A stretch of 41,094 nt of DNA from Acidobacteria bacterium 13_2_20CM_2_57_6 (GTDB lineage Bacteria; Acidobacteriota; Terriglobia; Acidiferrales; UBA7541): positions 1 through 41,094 of the forward strand of contig MNEA01000020.1 in NCBI GenBank assembly GCA_001917435.1. The letters are read 5' to 3'. The notes under the pieces are model-generated. The model had not been told where the DNA came from, made no database searches, and saw nothing but the letters and a program-made list of their open reading frames with translations. This document shows positions 27,291-36,582 of the stretch, in pieces. Positions within the stretch are counted from its first letter, which is position 1. Each line of letters opens with the position of its first letter. Position numbers and translations under genes: made by a program.

Positions 27291-29033
27291 CTAATTCATA
27301 CTTCCTGAGCGCTTGCGCACCTTCTTCACCACAAGTTCTGGTGGAAGCGCACCGTTATTGAAGAGAAGCCCTCGCAGGGACACGGTGCTATCGTCAACCA
27401 AAGCGGTGACGCCCGAAACCCCCTCGAAGTCCGTCTCCCTCGATGTTTGAACGTGGATGCTGCTGATGCCGGCGTTGGTGAACAGTGCTGGCAGGTTATC
27501 AACGCTAAAGTCGGGTGGCATGATCGAGCCGGCCTTCACGTTTGGTGTGAACTGAGTCATCCGCAGCCGCACCCTGTCAGTGGTCACCGCAACGGGCGGA
27601 CCTGGGTTCGCTGGACTTGTCATCCGTATCTGGACCGTTTGACCGGGCAATAACTGCGATGTATCCCTCGCCGCTTCGAAAGCGACCTGTAGCGCACTCG
27701 GAACCGGTAAGCCGTCAGCCTCCACTTGGAATCCCGGATTGCTTAAAGTGACGACCGTGGGGTTGCCGATGCTAACGTTGCTGACGCTTCTAAGTTCATT
27801 GAGCACAACTATCTCGAAGTGCGTTGCGTCGTCAACTTTGAAGACGATGCCTTCAAGATCGTCGCCCTCGGCCTCGTCTTCGAATTCAATCTTCTTGGCC
27901 AGGAACACCCCACCGGCCATGAGCATTGCGTCTACCTCGACAACCTGATTGTTCTGCAAACAGGTGAAGTTATTCGCAGCGCACGCCTCGAAGTCGAACG
28001 CCGTATTGTTGTCGGTGGTGATGAGAAAGTCGCCATCCGGCGTATGTAGCGTGAACTTCTTGTTCGTGGTATCGAGGTTTTGAACAGCTCCCCTCAAGTC
28101 ATCCAAATCGTCCAGCTCGCCGCCAGGCTTCACCGTGATCTGCTGGGCGCTGACTGCTCCGGCGAGACTGAAATCCACGCCCAGAGTAGCGCTGAGAATT
28201 GTGTTTGGGTTGACGTCTACCTGAATGCCGGTCGGCGAATTCGCCATGATGACAATGCCCGAACCTGGAAAACTAACTGTCGAGGTAAGCGTTCCGGTTG
28301 GCTCAATCTCGCATACGGCTGCAACGGCACACCCTGCTAGCGCGGCTCCCGTGTCGTTCTTGAAAGTGAGTCCGGGATTGACAAACGTGAGCGTGAGGCT
28401 CGTGAATGTCCCCGGAGGTACATTGGCTGTGCTGAGAAACGCCGATTCGGTTTCGAGTTGTTTTACCTCAATCCGAGTTGGTCCTTTGCCGCCCAGCAGA
28501 TCTGCGTTCCCAGGATTGAGCACCGCTCCTGTGACGTTTACTTCAAACGATAGCAGCGTGACGCCCTGTGGTGGGGTGTCCGTTATCGTGACTGACACTG
28601 CCGCGGCTCCTGGGGCTGCGGCCGCCGTAACGGTGATCGTGGCAGTGGAACTTTTCGAGGTGTCGTTGACCGAAGTCGCAGTGAGTGTGACGGTAGCAGG
28701 GTTGGGAACGGAGGTGGGTGCATTGTAGGTGACCGCACTTGAGGTCATGTTGGAGAGCGAACCGCAAGCGGCTCCGCTGCATCCTGCGCCGGACAGGGCC
28801 CAGGTGACTCCTCTGCTCAGGTAGTCGTTCATGACTGTCGCGGTAAAATTCTGCGTTCCGCTACCGGCCGGCACGCTGGCGCTTGTCGGAGAGATGGTTA
28901 CGGAAGTTGGCGCTGCTGGCGGCTGAGAAGGCGCGTTATAACTGCCGCAGCCCGCTAGGTCGAGAAGGCCCGCGGACAAGATCAACCCGCACAAAACATA
29001 GCGCGGCATCAGACTGACGATGTGTCGTGGCAT
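27291..29033 (-). CDS. Secreted lipoprotein with Ig-like, DUF4382-like and DUF5666-like regions
   Basis: The 580-residue protein has a lipoprotein signal with lipobox LAGC near residue 27-30. Residues about 40-135 form a bacterial Ig-like domain (VTISPTSASVPAGSGTQNFTATV). About 145-300 resembles DUF4382 (VSVTITDTPPQGVTLLSFEV), and the rest has repeated DUF5666-like segments (LRGAVQNLDTTNKKFTLHTP, LEGIVFKVDDATHFEIVVL). The function of these domains is not known; they occur in surface proteins of Acidobacteriota. GGGAGGCG precedes the ATG. It is divergent from the cytochrome-porin gene. Confidence 0.83.
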   Translation of the reverse strand: MPRHIVSLMPRYVLCGLILSAGLLDLAGCGSYNAPSQPPAAPTSVTISPTSASVPAGSGTQNFTATVMNDYLSRGVTWALSGAGCSGAACGSLSNMTSSAVTYNAPTSVPNPATVTLTATSVNDTSKSSTATITVTAAAAPGAAAVSVTITDTPPQGVTLLSFEVNVTGAVLNPGNADLLGGKGPTRIEVKQLETESAFLSTANVPPGTFTSLTLTFVNPGLTFKNDTGAALAGCAVAAVCEIEPTGTLTSTVSFPGSGIVIMANSPTGIQVDVNPNTILSATLGVDFSLAGAVSAQQITVKPGGELDDLDDLRGAVQNLDTTNKKFTLHTPDGDFLITTDNNTAFDFEACAANNFTCLQNNQVVEVDAMLMAGGVFLAKKIEFEDEAEGDDLEGIVFKVDDATHFEIVVLNELRSVSNVSIGNPTVVTLSNPGFQVEADGLPVPSALQVAFEAARDTSQLLPGQTVQIRMTSPANPGPPVAVTTDRVRLRMTQFTPNVKAGSIMPPDFSVDNLPALFTNAGISSIHVQTSRETDFEGVSGVTALVDDSTVSLRGLLFNNGALPPELVVKKVRKRSGSMN

Positions 29034-29082
29034 GTTCGAACGCCTCCCGAATCACTCATGCAGCTCGGCCGTTTTTCATTTG

Positions 29083-29125
29083 ATTGCCTGCTGCCAGGTA
29101 ACCCAAAAAGCTAAGGTTAGGCAAT
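29083..29125. repeat. Inverted repeat in the divergent gap before the cytochrome-porin gene
   Basis: ATTGCCT (29083-29089) pairs with AGGCAAT (29119-29125), and AACC (29100-29103) pairs with GGTT (29115-29118), giving a stem of 11 pairs interrupted on one side. It lies in the 272-base gap between divergent genes, within the leader of the lipoprotein gene. A regulatory role is possible but unproven. Confidence 0.35.
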
Positions 29126-29305
29126 TCACAAAAGGCCGTTGTCATGGGGCTGTCGGGGAAATGTAAAGAGTCGTTCGCGCCTGCACACTACAAAGACAAA
29201 ACATTTTCACATCCTAGTGACAACTCTTCGTTTCACTCCTGCCAGTCTCAATGGCCTGGCCGATAGGTGAGAATTGTGGGCAATTAGAAACAACCAACCG
29301 AAACA

Positions 29306-30715
29306 ATGGGAATTATGATGCTGTCTAGATTAAGAGTTGTTGCAATGTTCGTCTTCGTTTTGGGAATGCTTCTCTCTCTTCGTCCGCCCGCACGTGCCAT
29401 CCCCGCATTCGCGCGGAAATACGACCTGCCCTGCTCCGCCTGTCATGAGGCCTGGCCAAAACTGAATGACTTCGGGATTGCGTTTCGTGACAGGGGCTAT
29501 CAATTGGGGAACGAAAAGGATTCCCCGATCTGGCAGAACCCAAGCTACTGGCCCATCACTTTCCGGATCACGCCGCAATGGCATAGGGAGAGCAGCAGCA
29601 ACAACGTGGTGGATACAGTTCCGGGCGACCCGGCACTCGGGCAAACCTTTCAGAATGTCACGACGGATGGCTTTGATTTTGGCGGACTGGACATTTGGGC
29701 CGCTGGGACTCTTTACAAAGACATTTCCTTTTCCGTGCTACCGTCCTCTGATTCCTCAGGATCATTTCATTTTGAAAACGTATTCGTCCGTTTCGATAAT
29801 TTGCTCGGCAACCGCTGGATGAACGTCAAGGTCGGGAAATTCGAGCTGGACAACCTGGTCTCCGAGAAACGGATGCTGTTTCTCTCCAACAACGGCGGTT
29901 TTTATCAGGTCTATCATTACACGCCGTTCCGCGAGGCACAGTTCCTTGCCTCGAATCCTCTCAGTACGCAGGTCAGTACCGCTTTCGGCCTTGGCGACAA
30001 TCAATTGGGCGTTGAGCTGTCTGGTCACTCGGAGAACAGCTATACACGGTATTCGGTCGCCTTGTTGAGCAGTAATGAAGGCAACCCAGGTTTACCGAAT
30101 CGGACCTACGACGGATGGGTCAGTTTTAATCACGGTTTCCAAGTAGGAAAGGTTGGAGTCCAACGCGTCGGTGCTTTTGCCTACTTCGGAGAACGACCAA
30201 CATTCCTCAACACTTCACTGGGCGCCCCGGTTTTGGGGGAAGGACTCGGCAACAAGTCGTTTTATCGCGCAGGCCTCACTGGTCTCTTTTACATAAAGAA
30301 GCTCGACTTCAGCACGGTGTTTGTGCACGGTTGGGACAACGTCTTTCTCGGCACGGGAACGGCGGCAAATGCACCGCTGCCCGTGGGAGCGCGGGCGCCA
30401 ACCTGGAACGGCGGGTTCATTGAAACTCACTTCACCTATTCTCCGCAGCTAGTCTTTGTGCAGCGCAACGAGTTCGTTCGGATGTCCCGTCAAGTCTTTA
30501 GCACAGACCCGCACGATTTGGGTGATGTTGACGCCTATTCGTTCGGGCTGAGGTACTACCCGTTCATGTTCAGCCGCGCCGGGCTGGCTCTCCACGCCGA
30601 GTACTCGCTCGTCCGCGCGTACAAGTCAGCTTCACCGCTTCCAACGAGTGCGAGCCCATTTGGGCCCGATCTGAGGACGAGTAGTGTGTTTTTCGGGCTG
30701 GATTTCGCTTTTTGA
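29306..30715 (+). CDS. Cyc2-like fused monoheme cytochrome-porin (outer membrane)
   Basis: The 469-residue protein has a signal peptide (to about residue 31), then a single c-heme motif CSACH (Cys43, Cys46, His47) in the setting PAFARKYDLPCSACHEAWPK, followed by LNDFGIAFRDRGYQLG and a long beta-strand-rich region ending in aromatic Phe (FFGLDFAF). This is the plan of Cyc2-type cytochrome-porins, which carry electrons across the outer membrane in iron oxidisers; related proteins occur in other phyla with unknown roles. ATG 29306 is used, but ATG 29318 has GGGA six bases upstream and may be the real start. The diheme cytochrome gene follows within 15 bases. Iron oxidation itself is not shown. 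Confidence 0.72.
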   Translation: MGIMMLSRLRVVAMFVFVLGMLLSLRPPARAIPAFARKYDLPCSACHEAWPKLNDFGIAFRDRGYQLGNEKDSPIWQNPSYWPITFRITPQWHRESSSNNVVDTVPGDPALGQTFQNVTTDGFDFGGLDIWAAGTLYKDISFSVLPSSDSSGSFHFENVFVRFDNLLGNRWMNVKVGKFELDNLVSEKRMLFLSNNGGFYQVYHYTPFREAQFLASNPLSTQVSTAFGLGDNQLGVELSGHSENSYTRYSVALLSSNEGNPGLPNRTYDGWVSFNHGFQVGKVGVQRVGAFAYFGERPTFLNTSLGAPVLGEGLGNKSFYRAGLTGLFYIKKLDFSTVFVHGWDNVFLGTGTAANAPLPVGARAPTWNGGFIETHFTYSPQLVFVQRNEFVRMSRQVFSTDPHDLGDVDAYSFGLRYYPFMFSRAGLALHAEYSLVRAYKSASPLPTSASPFGPDLRTSSVFFGLDFAF

Positions 30716-30729
30716 GAAGGAAACTCCCA

Positions 30730-31584
30730 ATGAAGCGCAATCGCATGAAGGTGGATATCGCGAGTATTCTAGTTCTCCTATTTGCAGCAGGCGCCCAAGT
30801 AACGCCTGCCCAAGAAAGCCACATAGGCGGCATAACAGGGGAAGCTACCCGCGGAAGACACCTCTACCGACGCTATTGCGTCGGATGCCACGGTCCGCTT
30901 GGGGACGGCCGGGGAGAAAATGCGCCATGGGTCGACCCCAAACCGCGCGATTTTGTGACGGGCACTTTCAAGTGCCGCTCCACACCGAGTGGAGAGCTTC
31001 CGACCGACGAAGATCTATTCAAATCCGTGACCCGGGGACTCGTCAACTCGAACATGCCGCCATGGCTGCCGCTCACTGAGCAGCAACGCGCTGACCTGGT
31101 TGCTTATGTTAAGACTTTCTCGTCGCGATTTCGCGAGGAAAAGCCGTCCGCTCCCGTCGAGGTGCCCTCAGAGCCTGCGGCCGATCAGCAAAGCATTCAG
31201 CGCGGCAGCGAGCTGTATCAAAAAATGAACTGCTGGTCGTGTCATGGCAAAGAGGGGCATGGGGATGGCCCATCGGCCCAAACGCTAGTGGACAACAGGG
31301 GCTATCCAATCCCGCCGTTCGACTTTTCGGCCGGGACGCGCTTCAAGTGCGGCGAATCTAACCAAGACCTTTATCGCATTCTTATGACTGGACTTGATGG
31401 CACACCGATGCCTTCGTCATCAAGCGCTCTGACACCGGCCCAGACATGGGACCTAGTGCACTATCTAAGGGCGCTTCAAATAAACGCAAAGTATTCAAAA
31501 GCCAGCAGCCCACCGCGAACCGGAGGCTCCGTAGCTTTGAATAAACAGTTGGTAAGGAGACCTGAGCACGCCGACCTGTTTTGA
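30730..31584 (+). CDS. Periplasmic diheme cytochrome c
   Basis: The 284-residue protein has a signal peptide (residues about 8-28) and two class-I-like cytochrome domains. The first heme motif is CVGCH (Cys50, Cys53, His54) with a likely methionine ligand in SNMPPW (Met109); the second is CWSCH (Cys168, Cys171, His172) with GTPMPS (Met227). ATG 30730 is preferred over the in-frame TTG 30712 because GAGAAGG precedes it. It begins 15 bases after the cytochrome-porin gene and should be co-transcribed. A periplasmic partner accepting or donating electrons to the outer-membrane protein is a fair inference. Confidence 0.9.
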   Translation: MKRNRMKVDIASILVLLFAAGAQVTPAQESHIGGITGEATRGRHLYRRYCVGCHGPLGDGRGENAPWVDPKPRDFVTGTFKCRSTPSGELPTDEDLFKSVTRGLVNSNMPPWLPLTEQQRADLVAYVKTFSSRFREEKPSAPVEVPSEPAADQQSIQRGSELYQKMNCWSCHGKEGHGDGPSAQTLVDNRGYPIPPFDFSAGTRFKCGESNQDLYRILMTGLDGTPMPSSSSALTPAQTWDLVHYLRALQINAKYSKASSPPRTGGSVALNKQLVRRPEHADLF

Positions 31585-31649
31585 TTCGGTGTTTTGAGGA
31601 GAAAAGAGTCAAAAGTTGAGGTGCTAGGGCTCTTGGAAGGAAATCACTC

Positions 31650-32432
31650 ATGGGCACAAAAACCAGATATCTCCATCTGGCAGCGGCCACGGCAATCGCT
31701 CTTTCGGCGACGCCCGGCAGCCCCAGCAGGAGCGCAGCAATCGAGAGAAAGAGCAGCGCAGCGAAGGCGGCTAGCAGCGGTCACTCAGAGGGGCATGAAG
31801 CTGGGACTGTATCCGGCACAGTAAGAGTGATAGGGGCGCAGACGGCTGCTGCGCGGATCAACATGGCCGCCGATCCCGCATGTTTGAGGATTCATCCGAC
31901 GCCGATGATGAGCGAGGAAGTCGTCACTGAAGCGAACGGTGCGTTGAAGAATGTGATCGTCTATATTTCCAACGGGGTTGGCAATCGTTCCTTTGACCCC
32001 CCTAAGGAACCTGCCGTGTTCGAGCAAAAGGGTTGCAGCTACAGTCCGCGCGTCCTTGGGATGCAGGCAAGTCAGAGTCTGCAGATTGTCAACCTTGACC
32101 CCACCAGTCACAATATCCACCCCGTGCCGCAAAACAACCGGGAGTGGAACATCATCCAACCCCCCGGCTCATCTCCCATTGCGGAGACTTTCACTCGCGA
32201 AGAAATCATCCCTGTTCGATGCAATGTTCATCCTTGGATGAAGGGATACATCGCGGTTTTCAAGCATCCTTACTTTGCGATCACCAAAGAAGATGGCACC
32301 TTCGATCTTAAAGACGTTCCACCCGGTGAATACATGATTCAAGCCTGGCATGAAAAGTATGGCGTGCTGACTCAGAAGGTTACCCTCGAAGGCAATCAAA
32401 CAAAAGTTCTGGAATTCGTTTTCAAGCCCTAA
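31650..32432 (+). CDS. Secreted cupredoxin-like protein with C-terminal carboxypeptidase regulatory-like domain
   Basis: The 260-residue protein has an N-terminal export-like region, though the hydrophobic core is short. The middle resembles a cupredoxin: possible type I copper ligands are His154 or His157 (DPTSHNIHPV) and Cys191, His194, Met197 (VRCNVHPWM). The C-terminal part (EDGTFDLKDVPPGEYMIQAW, about residues 215-260) is a carboxypeptidase-regulatory-like fold. The C-x2-H-x2-M spacing is shorter than in plastocyanin (C-x2-H-x4-M). GGAAGGAAA precedes the ATG. It follows the diheme cytochrome by 65 bases and may be a soluble electron carrier; a second, similar protein is at 35845-36579. 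Confidence 0.75.
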   Translation: MGTKTRYLHLAAATAIALSATPGSPSRSAAIERKSSAAKAASSGHSEGHEAGTVSGTVRVIGAQTAAARINMAADPACLRIHPTPMMSEEVVTEANGALKNVIVYISNGVGNRSFDPPKEPAVFEQKGCSYSPRVLGMQASQSLQIVNLDPTSHNIHPVPQNNREWNIIQPPGSSPIAETFTREEIIPVRCNVHPWMKGYIAVFKHPYFAITKEDGTFDLKDVPPGEYMIQAWHEKYGVLTQKVTLEGNQTKVLEFVFKP

Positions 32433-32450
32433 GGCGCGAACTCAGCTAGG

Positions 32451-32489
32451 GGCCTTTGGCTTGGGGTTTCATTCGCGATTCAAAGGGCC
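32451..32489. terminator. Possible hairpin between convergent genes
   Basis: GGCCTTTG (32451-32458) can pair with CAAAGGGCC (32481-32489) with one bulged G. It sits between the convergent cupredoxin and TIGR03118-like genes, but the loop is about 22 bases and no U-run follows, so a terminator is only tentative. Confidence 0.25.
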
Positions 32490-32600
32490 ATTGGGCGGAG
32501 CGCCGAAGAAAGCGTGTCTCGTCATCGGCGCCCCGCTAGCCATAGGCAGCTCCTAGGTAGTTGTTCTATTTCGCGGCGAAGGACCAGGTTGCCCCCCGCT

Positions 32601-33734
32601 CTACTCCTCGTCACCATCAAGGCCGTCTACGGGTGTGATAGTGCCGAAGAGGCCGTCCTGCTCGCCGTTAATGCCGGCAGTGAAGAACAACGTATTGGCC
32701 GGTCCGGCCGTCCCGTCGTTGCCGAAGGTGAGAGACCAGAGCCCATCAATGGTTAGGATGGAATCATCGGGGTTCTTCACGAAGCCCATAAATTTGTACG
32801 TGAAGCCGTTGAAGGCGGCAATGCGGCCACTCCCAAAATTGCCGACGAGAATAGCGTTGCTAAATTCTCCGAAATCGCGGGTGGTCCAGACAACACCCCA
32901 GGGTGAGTTGAGCCACGTTCCATGCTGAAGGTGACCGATATTCCTGCCGGAGGGCTTGAAAAGCTCAACAAAACCGAGGCCATCACCGGCCACGTCATCG
33001 TGACGGGCAGGATCTTGCTTGGCATAGGTGACGAAGAGAATGCCACCGATGTTTTGAATATTGAACGGCGCAAAACCGTCGGGAACTCCCTCGGCTTCGA
33101 AAGCATCATCACCAAGGAACACACGCTTGAACTTTGTGTCGTAGATTTCGACGCGAGCCTTGCGGAAATTGGTGACGTAGAGAAATTTGTTGCCGTTGAT
33201 TTCGCCGGAGGTTGCACCTTTATAGACGGCACCATTCGCTGAGCCGTTATCGGAGTTGTCGACCGTGAGGACAGCGTTCTGTCCGCCGTTCCACCCGGAG
33301 ATCGTTCCATCTTCTGTGACGAAGATGAAGTGAGCGGACTTGCCGGGAGCAACCAGGAAATCCGTGGGGCTGCCATTGAACACGACACCCGTGGGAGTCG
33401 ACGTGGTTCCTGCCGGCGAGCCGTTGGGGGGCGGAACGGTAACGACGAGCGGCCCTCCTTTGGACGGCGGCGGGAAAGCGTTGCCATTGCCATCGTACAG
33501 GGTTGATGTGCCGGAATTGTTGTTTGCGATCCACCAGGGGCTGCCGCCGGGGGAACGAGTCAGTCCCCAAGGGTTTTTCAGATTGGGGTCAGGAGGATTT
33601 GGCGTGGAAATCGAGGCCAGATCCGAAACGAGATTCGTTTGTTTATAATGTTGCGCAAGTGCGACAACGGGAAGCAATAGCACCGCGAGGCAAAGAAATA
33701 GAGAGCACCTCAAGGCTTCACGAACAAACTTCAT
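32601..33734 (-). CDS. Secreted TIGR03118-family protein
   Basis: The 377-residue protein starts with a clear signal peptide (MKFVREALRCSLFLCLAVLL ending VVALAQ). The body matches the TIGR03118 family: TNLVSDLASISTPNPPDPNL, LKNPWGLTRSPGGSPWWIAN, then repeated FNGSPTDFLV and WLNSPWGVVW segments that look like propeller blades. The function is unknown. ATG 33734 with GGAGGCG upstream is preferred; the open frame continues to 33887 but that part does not look like protein. The C-terminus is acidic (GLDGDEE). Confidence 0.88.
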   Translation of the reverse strand: MKFVREALRCSLFLCLAVLLLPVVALAQHYKQTNLVSDLASISTPNPPDPNLKNPWGLTRSPGGSPWWIANNNSGTSTLYDGNGNAFPPPSKGGPLVVTVPPPNGSPAGTTSTPTGVVFNGSPTDFLVAPGKSAHFIFVTEDGTISGWNGGQNAVLTVDNSDNGSANGAVYKGATSGEINGNKFLYVTNFRKARVEIYDTKFKRVFLGDDAFEAEGVPDGFAPFNIQNIGGILFVTYAKQDPARHDDVAGDGLGFVELFKPSGRNIGHLQHGTWLNSPWGVVWTTRDFGEFSNAILVGNFGSGRIAAFNGFTYKFMGFVKNPDDSILTIDGLWSLTFGNDGTAGPANTLFFTAGINGEQDGLFGTITPVDGLDGDEE

Positions 33735-34262
33735 ATGTACGCCTCCTTCCAGATAATATTTCGTGTCGAAATTCGGGCTGCAGCGTGGGGACTGTCTACG
33801 GCTGAGGCCGGTTCTCGAGCTTTGTCCGGATTGAGATATCAAGAATTCTTCAAGAAGGTTGTCACGGCCATCTTTAAAAATTGTCAAAAGATTGTACGGC
33901 CACCGGGGGATGACTCATAAGTGAGCCCCTTATTTCTCTTCGTACCTCCTTGCCTACCCGCGAAGAACGGAAGTAATCCAGGCTCAATTCCGAATCCTCG
34001 TTTGGCCCGGATTTAACACTCTACGAGCGGAATTCTACAGAGGTTTCGACTCAATTGGAGGAGCGCACAGCTCGTCCCCGCTGAGCTTCATCGCAGCCGG
34101 GAACAGACGATCCGGTTGTTTGTCAGGATCTTGTCGCTGCATTGTAAACATTCTGTCTGCATCAGTGGGTTCGCATCATGAGCAGGACTTACCTGATGCC
34201 CGGCGCAAAGGGTATCCGGAGTACAATTAAGCGCTCTTCGATGCTTCGGGAGGAGAGACCCT
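33735..34262. other. Intergenic region between divergent genes
   Basis: About 530 bases hold the promoters of the TIGR03118-like gene (minus) and the porin gene (plus). A pair GCATCAG (34159-34165)/CTGATGC (34193-34199) lies about 65 bases before the porin start, followed by a strong GGGAGGAGA ribosome site. I see no gene in it. Confidence 0.45.
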
Positions 34263-35837
34263 ATGAACTTTTCTACCAGAGCCCTGTTGCGAGCGGTTGA
34301 GCGGGTGCTATGGGTAGTACTTGCGGGTGGTTGGCCCGCTTTTGCTCAATCCCCTTCCGTGCCTGCCTCGCCGGCAACCCAAGCTGAACTGGACGCCAAA
34401 GTTCGAATGTTGAGCCAATCACTTGAAGAGACGCGGGTGGAGCTATCGGAGTCGCGGTCGGAAATCCGACAACTTCGGGCCGTGCTTGAACGTGTGCTGA
34501 GCAAAATGGGTGATCCCGATACGCCTACTCTCGGTGTCGCGGCCCGTCGAGAACAGACAACCGAAGAATCCGCTGGAGATTTTCAAACGGCGAAACCAAA
34601 TGGTGAGCAGCACCTGGCCCGTATTACTGAGGAGGATTGGCAGATTGTGAATGCCAGGCTGGAGGAATTCCAACAAGACAAAGTCGAAAGCAGCTCCAAG
34701 TACCGACTGAAGCTTTCTGGCATAGGTTTGTTCAACGCCTTCGGCCAGACGGGTCATGTGGACAACCTGGACGTGCCAGCGGCCGCATTTCCACGACCGC
34801 CCGGAACTGCTTCCGGTAGCCTCGGCGCCTCACTCAGGCAATCAATTGTAGGACTAACAGGCGTTGGCCCAGACCTCTATGGCGCAAGGATGTCCGGTGA
34901 CGTCCAGATGGATTTTTTCGGCGGCTTGCCAAGCGGCTACGGGGCAGCAACCTCAGGCGTGATGCGCTTGCGCACGGCCCGGATTCGGTTCGACTGGGAA
35001 AATACTTCAGTCGTTGTCGGCCTGGATGCACCGTTTTTTTCCCCCAACACGCCGACCTCCTACATGTCGCTAGCCGTGCCGGGATTCGCCTCTGCTGGAA
35101 ACCTGTGGACTTGGGCGCCAACAATCCGGGTGGAACAACGGTGGGCGACACCTTTTTCTCAGTTCAAAATTGAAGCAGGCGTCATGGACCCCTCAAGGTA
35201 TGCCGCTTTCGACGCGAGTGTGCGCACTGCAAATCCAGGTGAAAACTCTCGCCAGCCAGCGTATTTGCTGAGAATATCGGCAAACGGAAAGAGCGAAAAT
35301 CGGCCCCTATCCGTTGGAGTTTCAGGTATTTACGTCCCACAGCGCTATTATGGAGGAGAGACGGTCTCTGGATGGGGCGGTGTAACGGATTGGCGGCTTC
35401 CGTTGCTGCCGCATGCGGAGCTGAGCGGCGAGTTTTTTGTCGGCAAAGGCCTGGACGCCTTTGGCGGAGTGCCATATGTATTGGTTCAGCCCTCAGATCT
35501 CAATCAGTATAATACTGTCACTGCGCCTGCCCTTGCCGGAATCAGGATGCTTGGGGGGTGGTCGCAGCTTAAGGTCAAGTTAAATGAGCGGAGCGACTTT
35601 AACTTGGCAGGCGGGTCGGGCGCTCGCAGCGCCCGTGGTACACGTCAAATCGCTTTACTCGATCCAACTCTCCAATTTCTGTCCCACCGCAACGATATGT
35701 GGTTTGCGAATTACATCTTTCGGCCGCGCTCTAATCTTGTGTTATCGACCGAGTATCGTCGCCTGAGGACTTACGAGGTCTCGGGAGCTCCGGCAATCGC
35801 TGGGCAAGTCGGCCTGGCAGTGGGGTTCATTTTCTAG
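34263..35837 (+). CDS. Outer-membrane porin, DcaP-like, with N-terminal coiled coil
   Basis: The 524-residue protein has a signal peptide (ending PAFAQ near residue 29), then a coiled coil (about residues 40-75, heptad-like LSQSLEETRVELSESRSEIR), and a beta-strand-rich barrel from about residue 145 with aromatic C-terminus (VGLAVGFIF). This arrangement resembles DcaP-type trimeric porins. The substrate is unknown. The ATG is preceded by GGGAGGAGA. The cupredoxin gene follows after 7 bases with its ribosome site overlapping the stop, so the two form an operon, and the two-component genes may belong to it. Confidence 0.78.
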   Translation: MNFSTRALLRAVERVLWVVLAGGWPAFAQSPSVPASPATQAELDAKVRMLSQSLEETRVELSESRSEIRQLRAVLERVLSKMGDPDTPTLGVAARREQTTEESAGDFQTAKPNGEQHLARITEEDWQIVNARLEEFQQDKVESSSKYRLKLSGIGLFNAFGQTGHVDNLDVPAAAFPRPPGTASGSLGASLRQSIVGLTGVGPDLYGARMSGDVQMDFFGGLPSGYGAATSGVMRLRTARIRFDWENTSVVVGLDAPFFSPNTPTSYMSLAVPGFASAGNLWTWAPTIRVEQRWATPFSQFKIEAGVMDPSRYAAFDASVRTANPGENSRQPAYLLRISANGKSENRPLSVGVSGIYVPQRYYGGETVSGWGGVTDWRLPLLPHAELSGEFFVGKGLDAFGGVPYVLVQPSDLNQYNTVTAPALAGIRMLGGWSQLKVKLNERSDFNLAGGSGARSARGTRQIALLDPTLQFLSHRNDMWFANYIFRPRSNLVLSTEYRRLRTYEVSGAPAIAGQVGLAVGFIF

Positions 35838-35844
35838 GTGAACT

Positions 35845-36579
35845 ATGAAGATCCGTCCACTCGGAATCGTTCCGTCCCTCTTGATCTTTTTCGTCACCGC
35901 TGCGGCCCAAACAAACGACCTTGCTGGCTACTCGGCGCAGACTGTCAAGGGCGAGGTCAGACTGATTCTGGCAGACTCGGGAGCGCCAATAAAGGACTCT
36001 TCCCGAGTAGTGGTTTGGCTCGTTCCCCAAGACTCGGTCCGTACGATAGGATTCAACGCGGAGCGAACGAACTACCGTATGGCGCAACACGACAAGAAGT
36101 TCGAACCCAATTTGTTGGTCGTGCCCACGGAAAGCGTCGTCGTTTTTCCGAACCTCGATCCATGGTTCCACAGCGTGTTTTCGCTTTACCGTGGGAAACG
36201 GTTTGACCTGGGACTTTATGAGGCCGGATCGCGGAAGGCCGTGAGATTCGATCGCACCGGCGCATCTTATGTGTTCTGTAACATTCATCCGGAAATGGAG
36301 GCAGTGGTCTTGACCGTGGACTCGGAATTCTATGGAGTGTCTGACAAGGCTGGACACCTCTCCATTGCCGCCGTCCCTCCCGGAAGGTACCTTCTTCGCG
36401 TGTGGTCAGAGAACGCCACTCCGGAGGCTCTGCAGGCCCTCGAACGTCCGGTCGTCATTGGCAACGGGAGCCATGGCCTTCCGACGCTCGCGATTCCAGC
36501 GACCAGACAAATTCCCATGAAGCACAAAAACAAGTACGGCCGAGACTATGATCCCAAGACGCTAACGCCAGAATACTAA
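35845..36579 (+). CDS. Second secreted cupredoxin-like protein
   Basis: The 244-residue protein has a signal peptide (residues 1-22) and a cupredoxin-like domain: likely copper ligands are His109 (DPWFHSVF) and Cys145, His148, Met151 (VFCNIHPEM). The C-x2-H-x2-M spacing is the same as in the protein at 31650-32432, and a carboxypeptidase-regulatory-like segment follows (SIAAVPPGRYLLRVWSE), so the two are paralogues. The ribosome site AGGTGA overlaps the porin stop. A role as periplasmic copper protein or electron carrier is likely; the partner is unknown. Confidence 0.77.
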   Translation: MKIRPLGIVPSLLIFFVTAAAQTNDLAGYSAQTVKGEVRLILADSGAPIKDSSRVVVWLVPQDSVRTIGFNAERTNYRMAQHDKKFEPNLLVVPTESVVVFPNLDPWFHSVFSLYRGKRFDLGLYEAGSRKAVRFDRTGASYVFCNIHPEMEAVVLTVDSEFYGVSDKAGHLSIAAVPPGRYLLRVWSENATPEALQALERPVVIGNGSHGLPTLAIPATRQIPMKHKNKYGRDYDPKTLTPEY

Positions 36580-36582
36580 AGC

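Noticed and set aside
27023..27361. A 112-codon plus-strand frame after the diheme cytochrome.
   Set aside because: It runs into the antisense of the lipoprotein gene, has no ribosome site and no recognisable domain.
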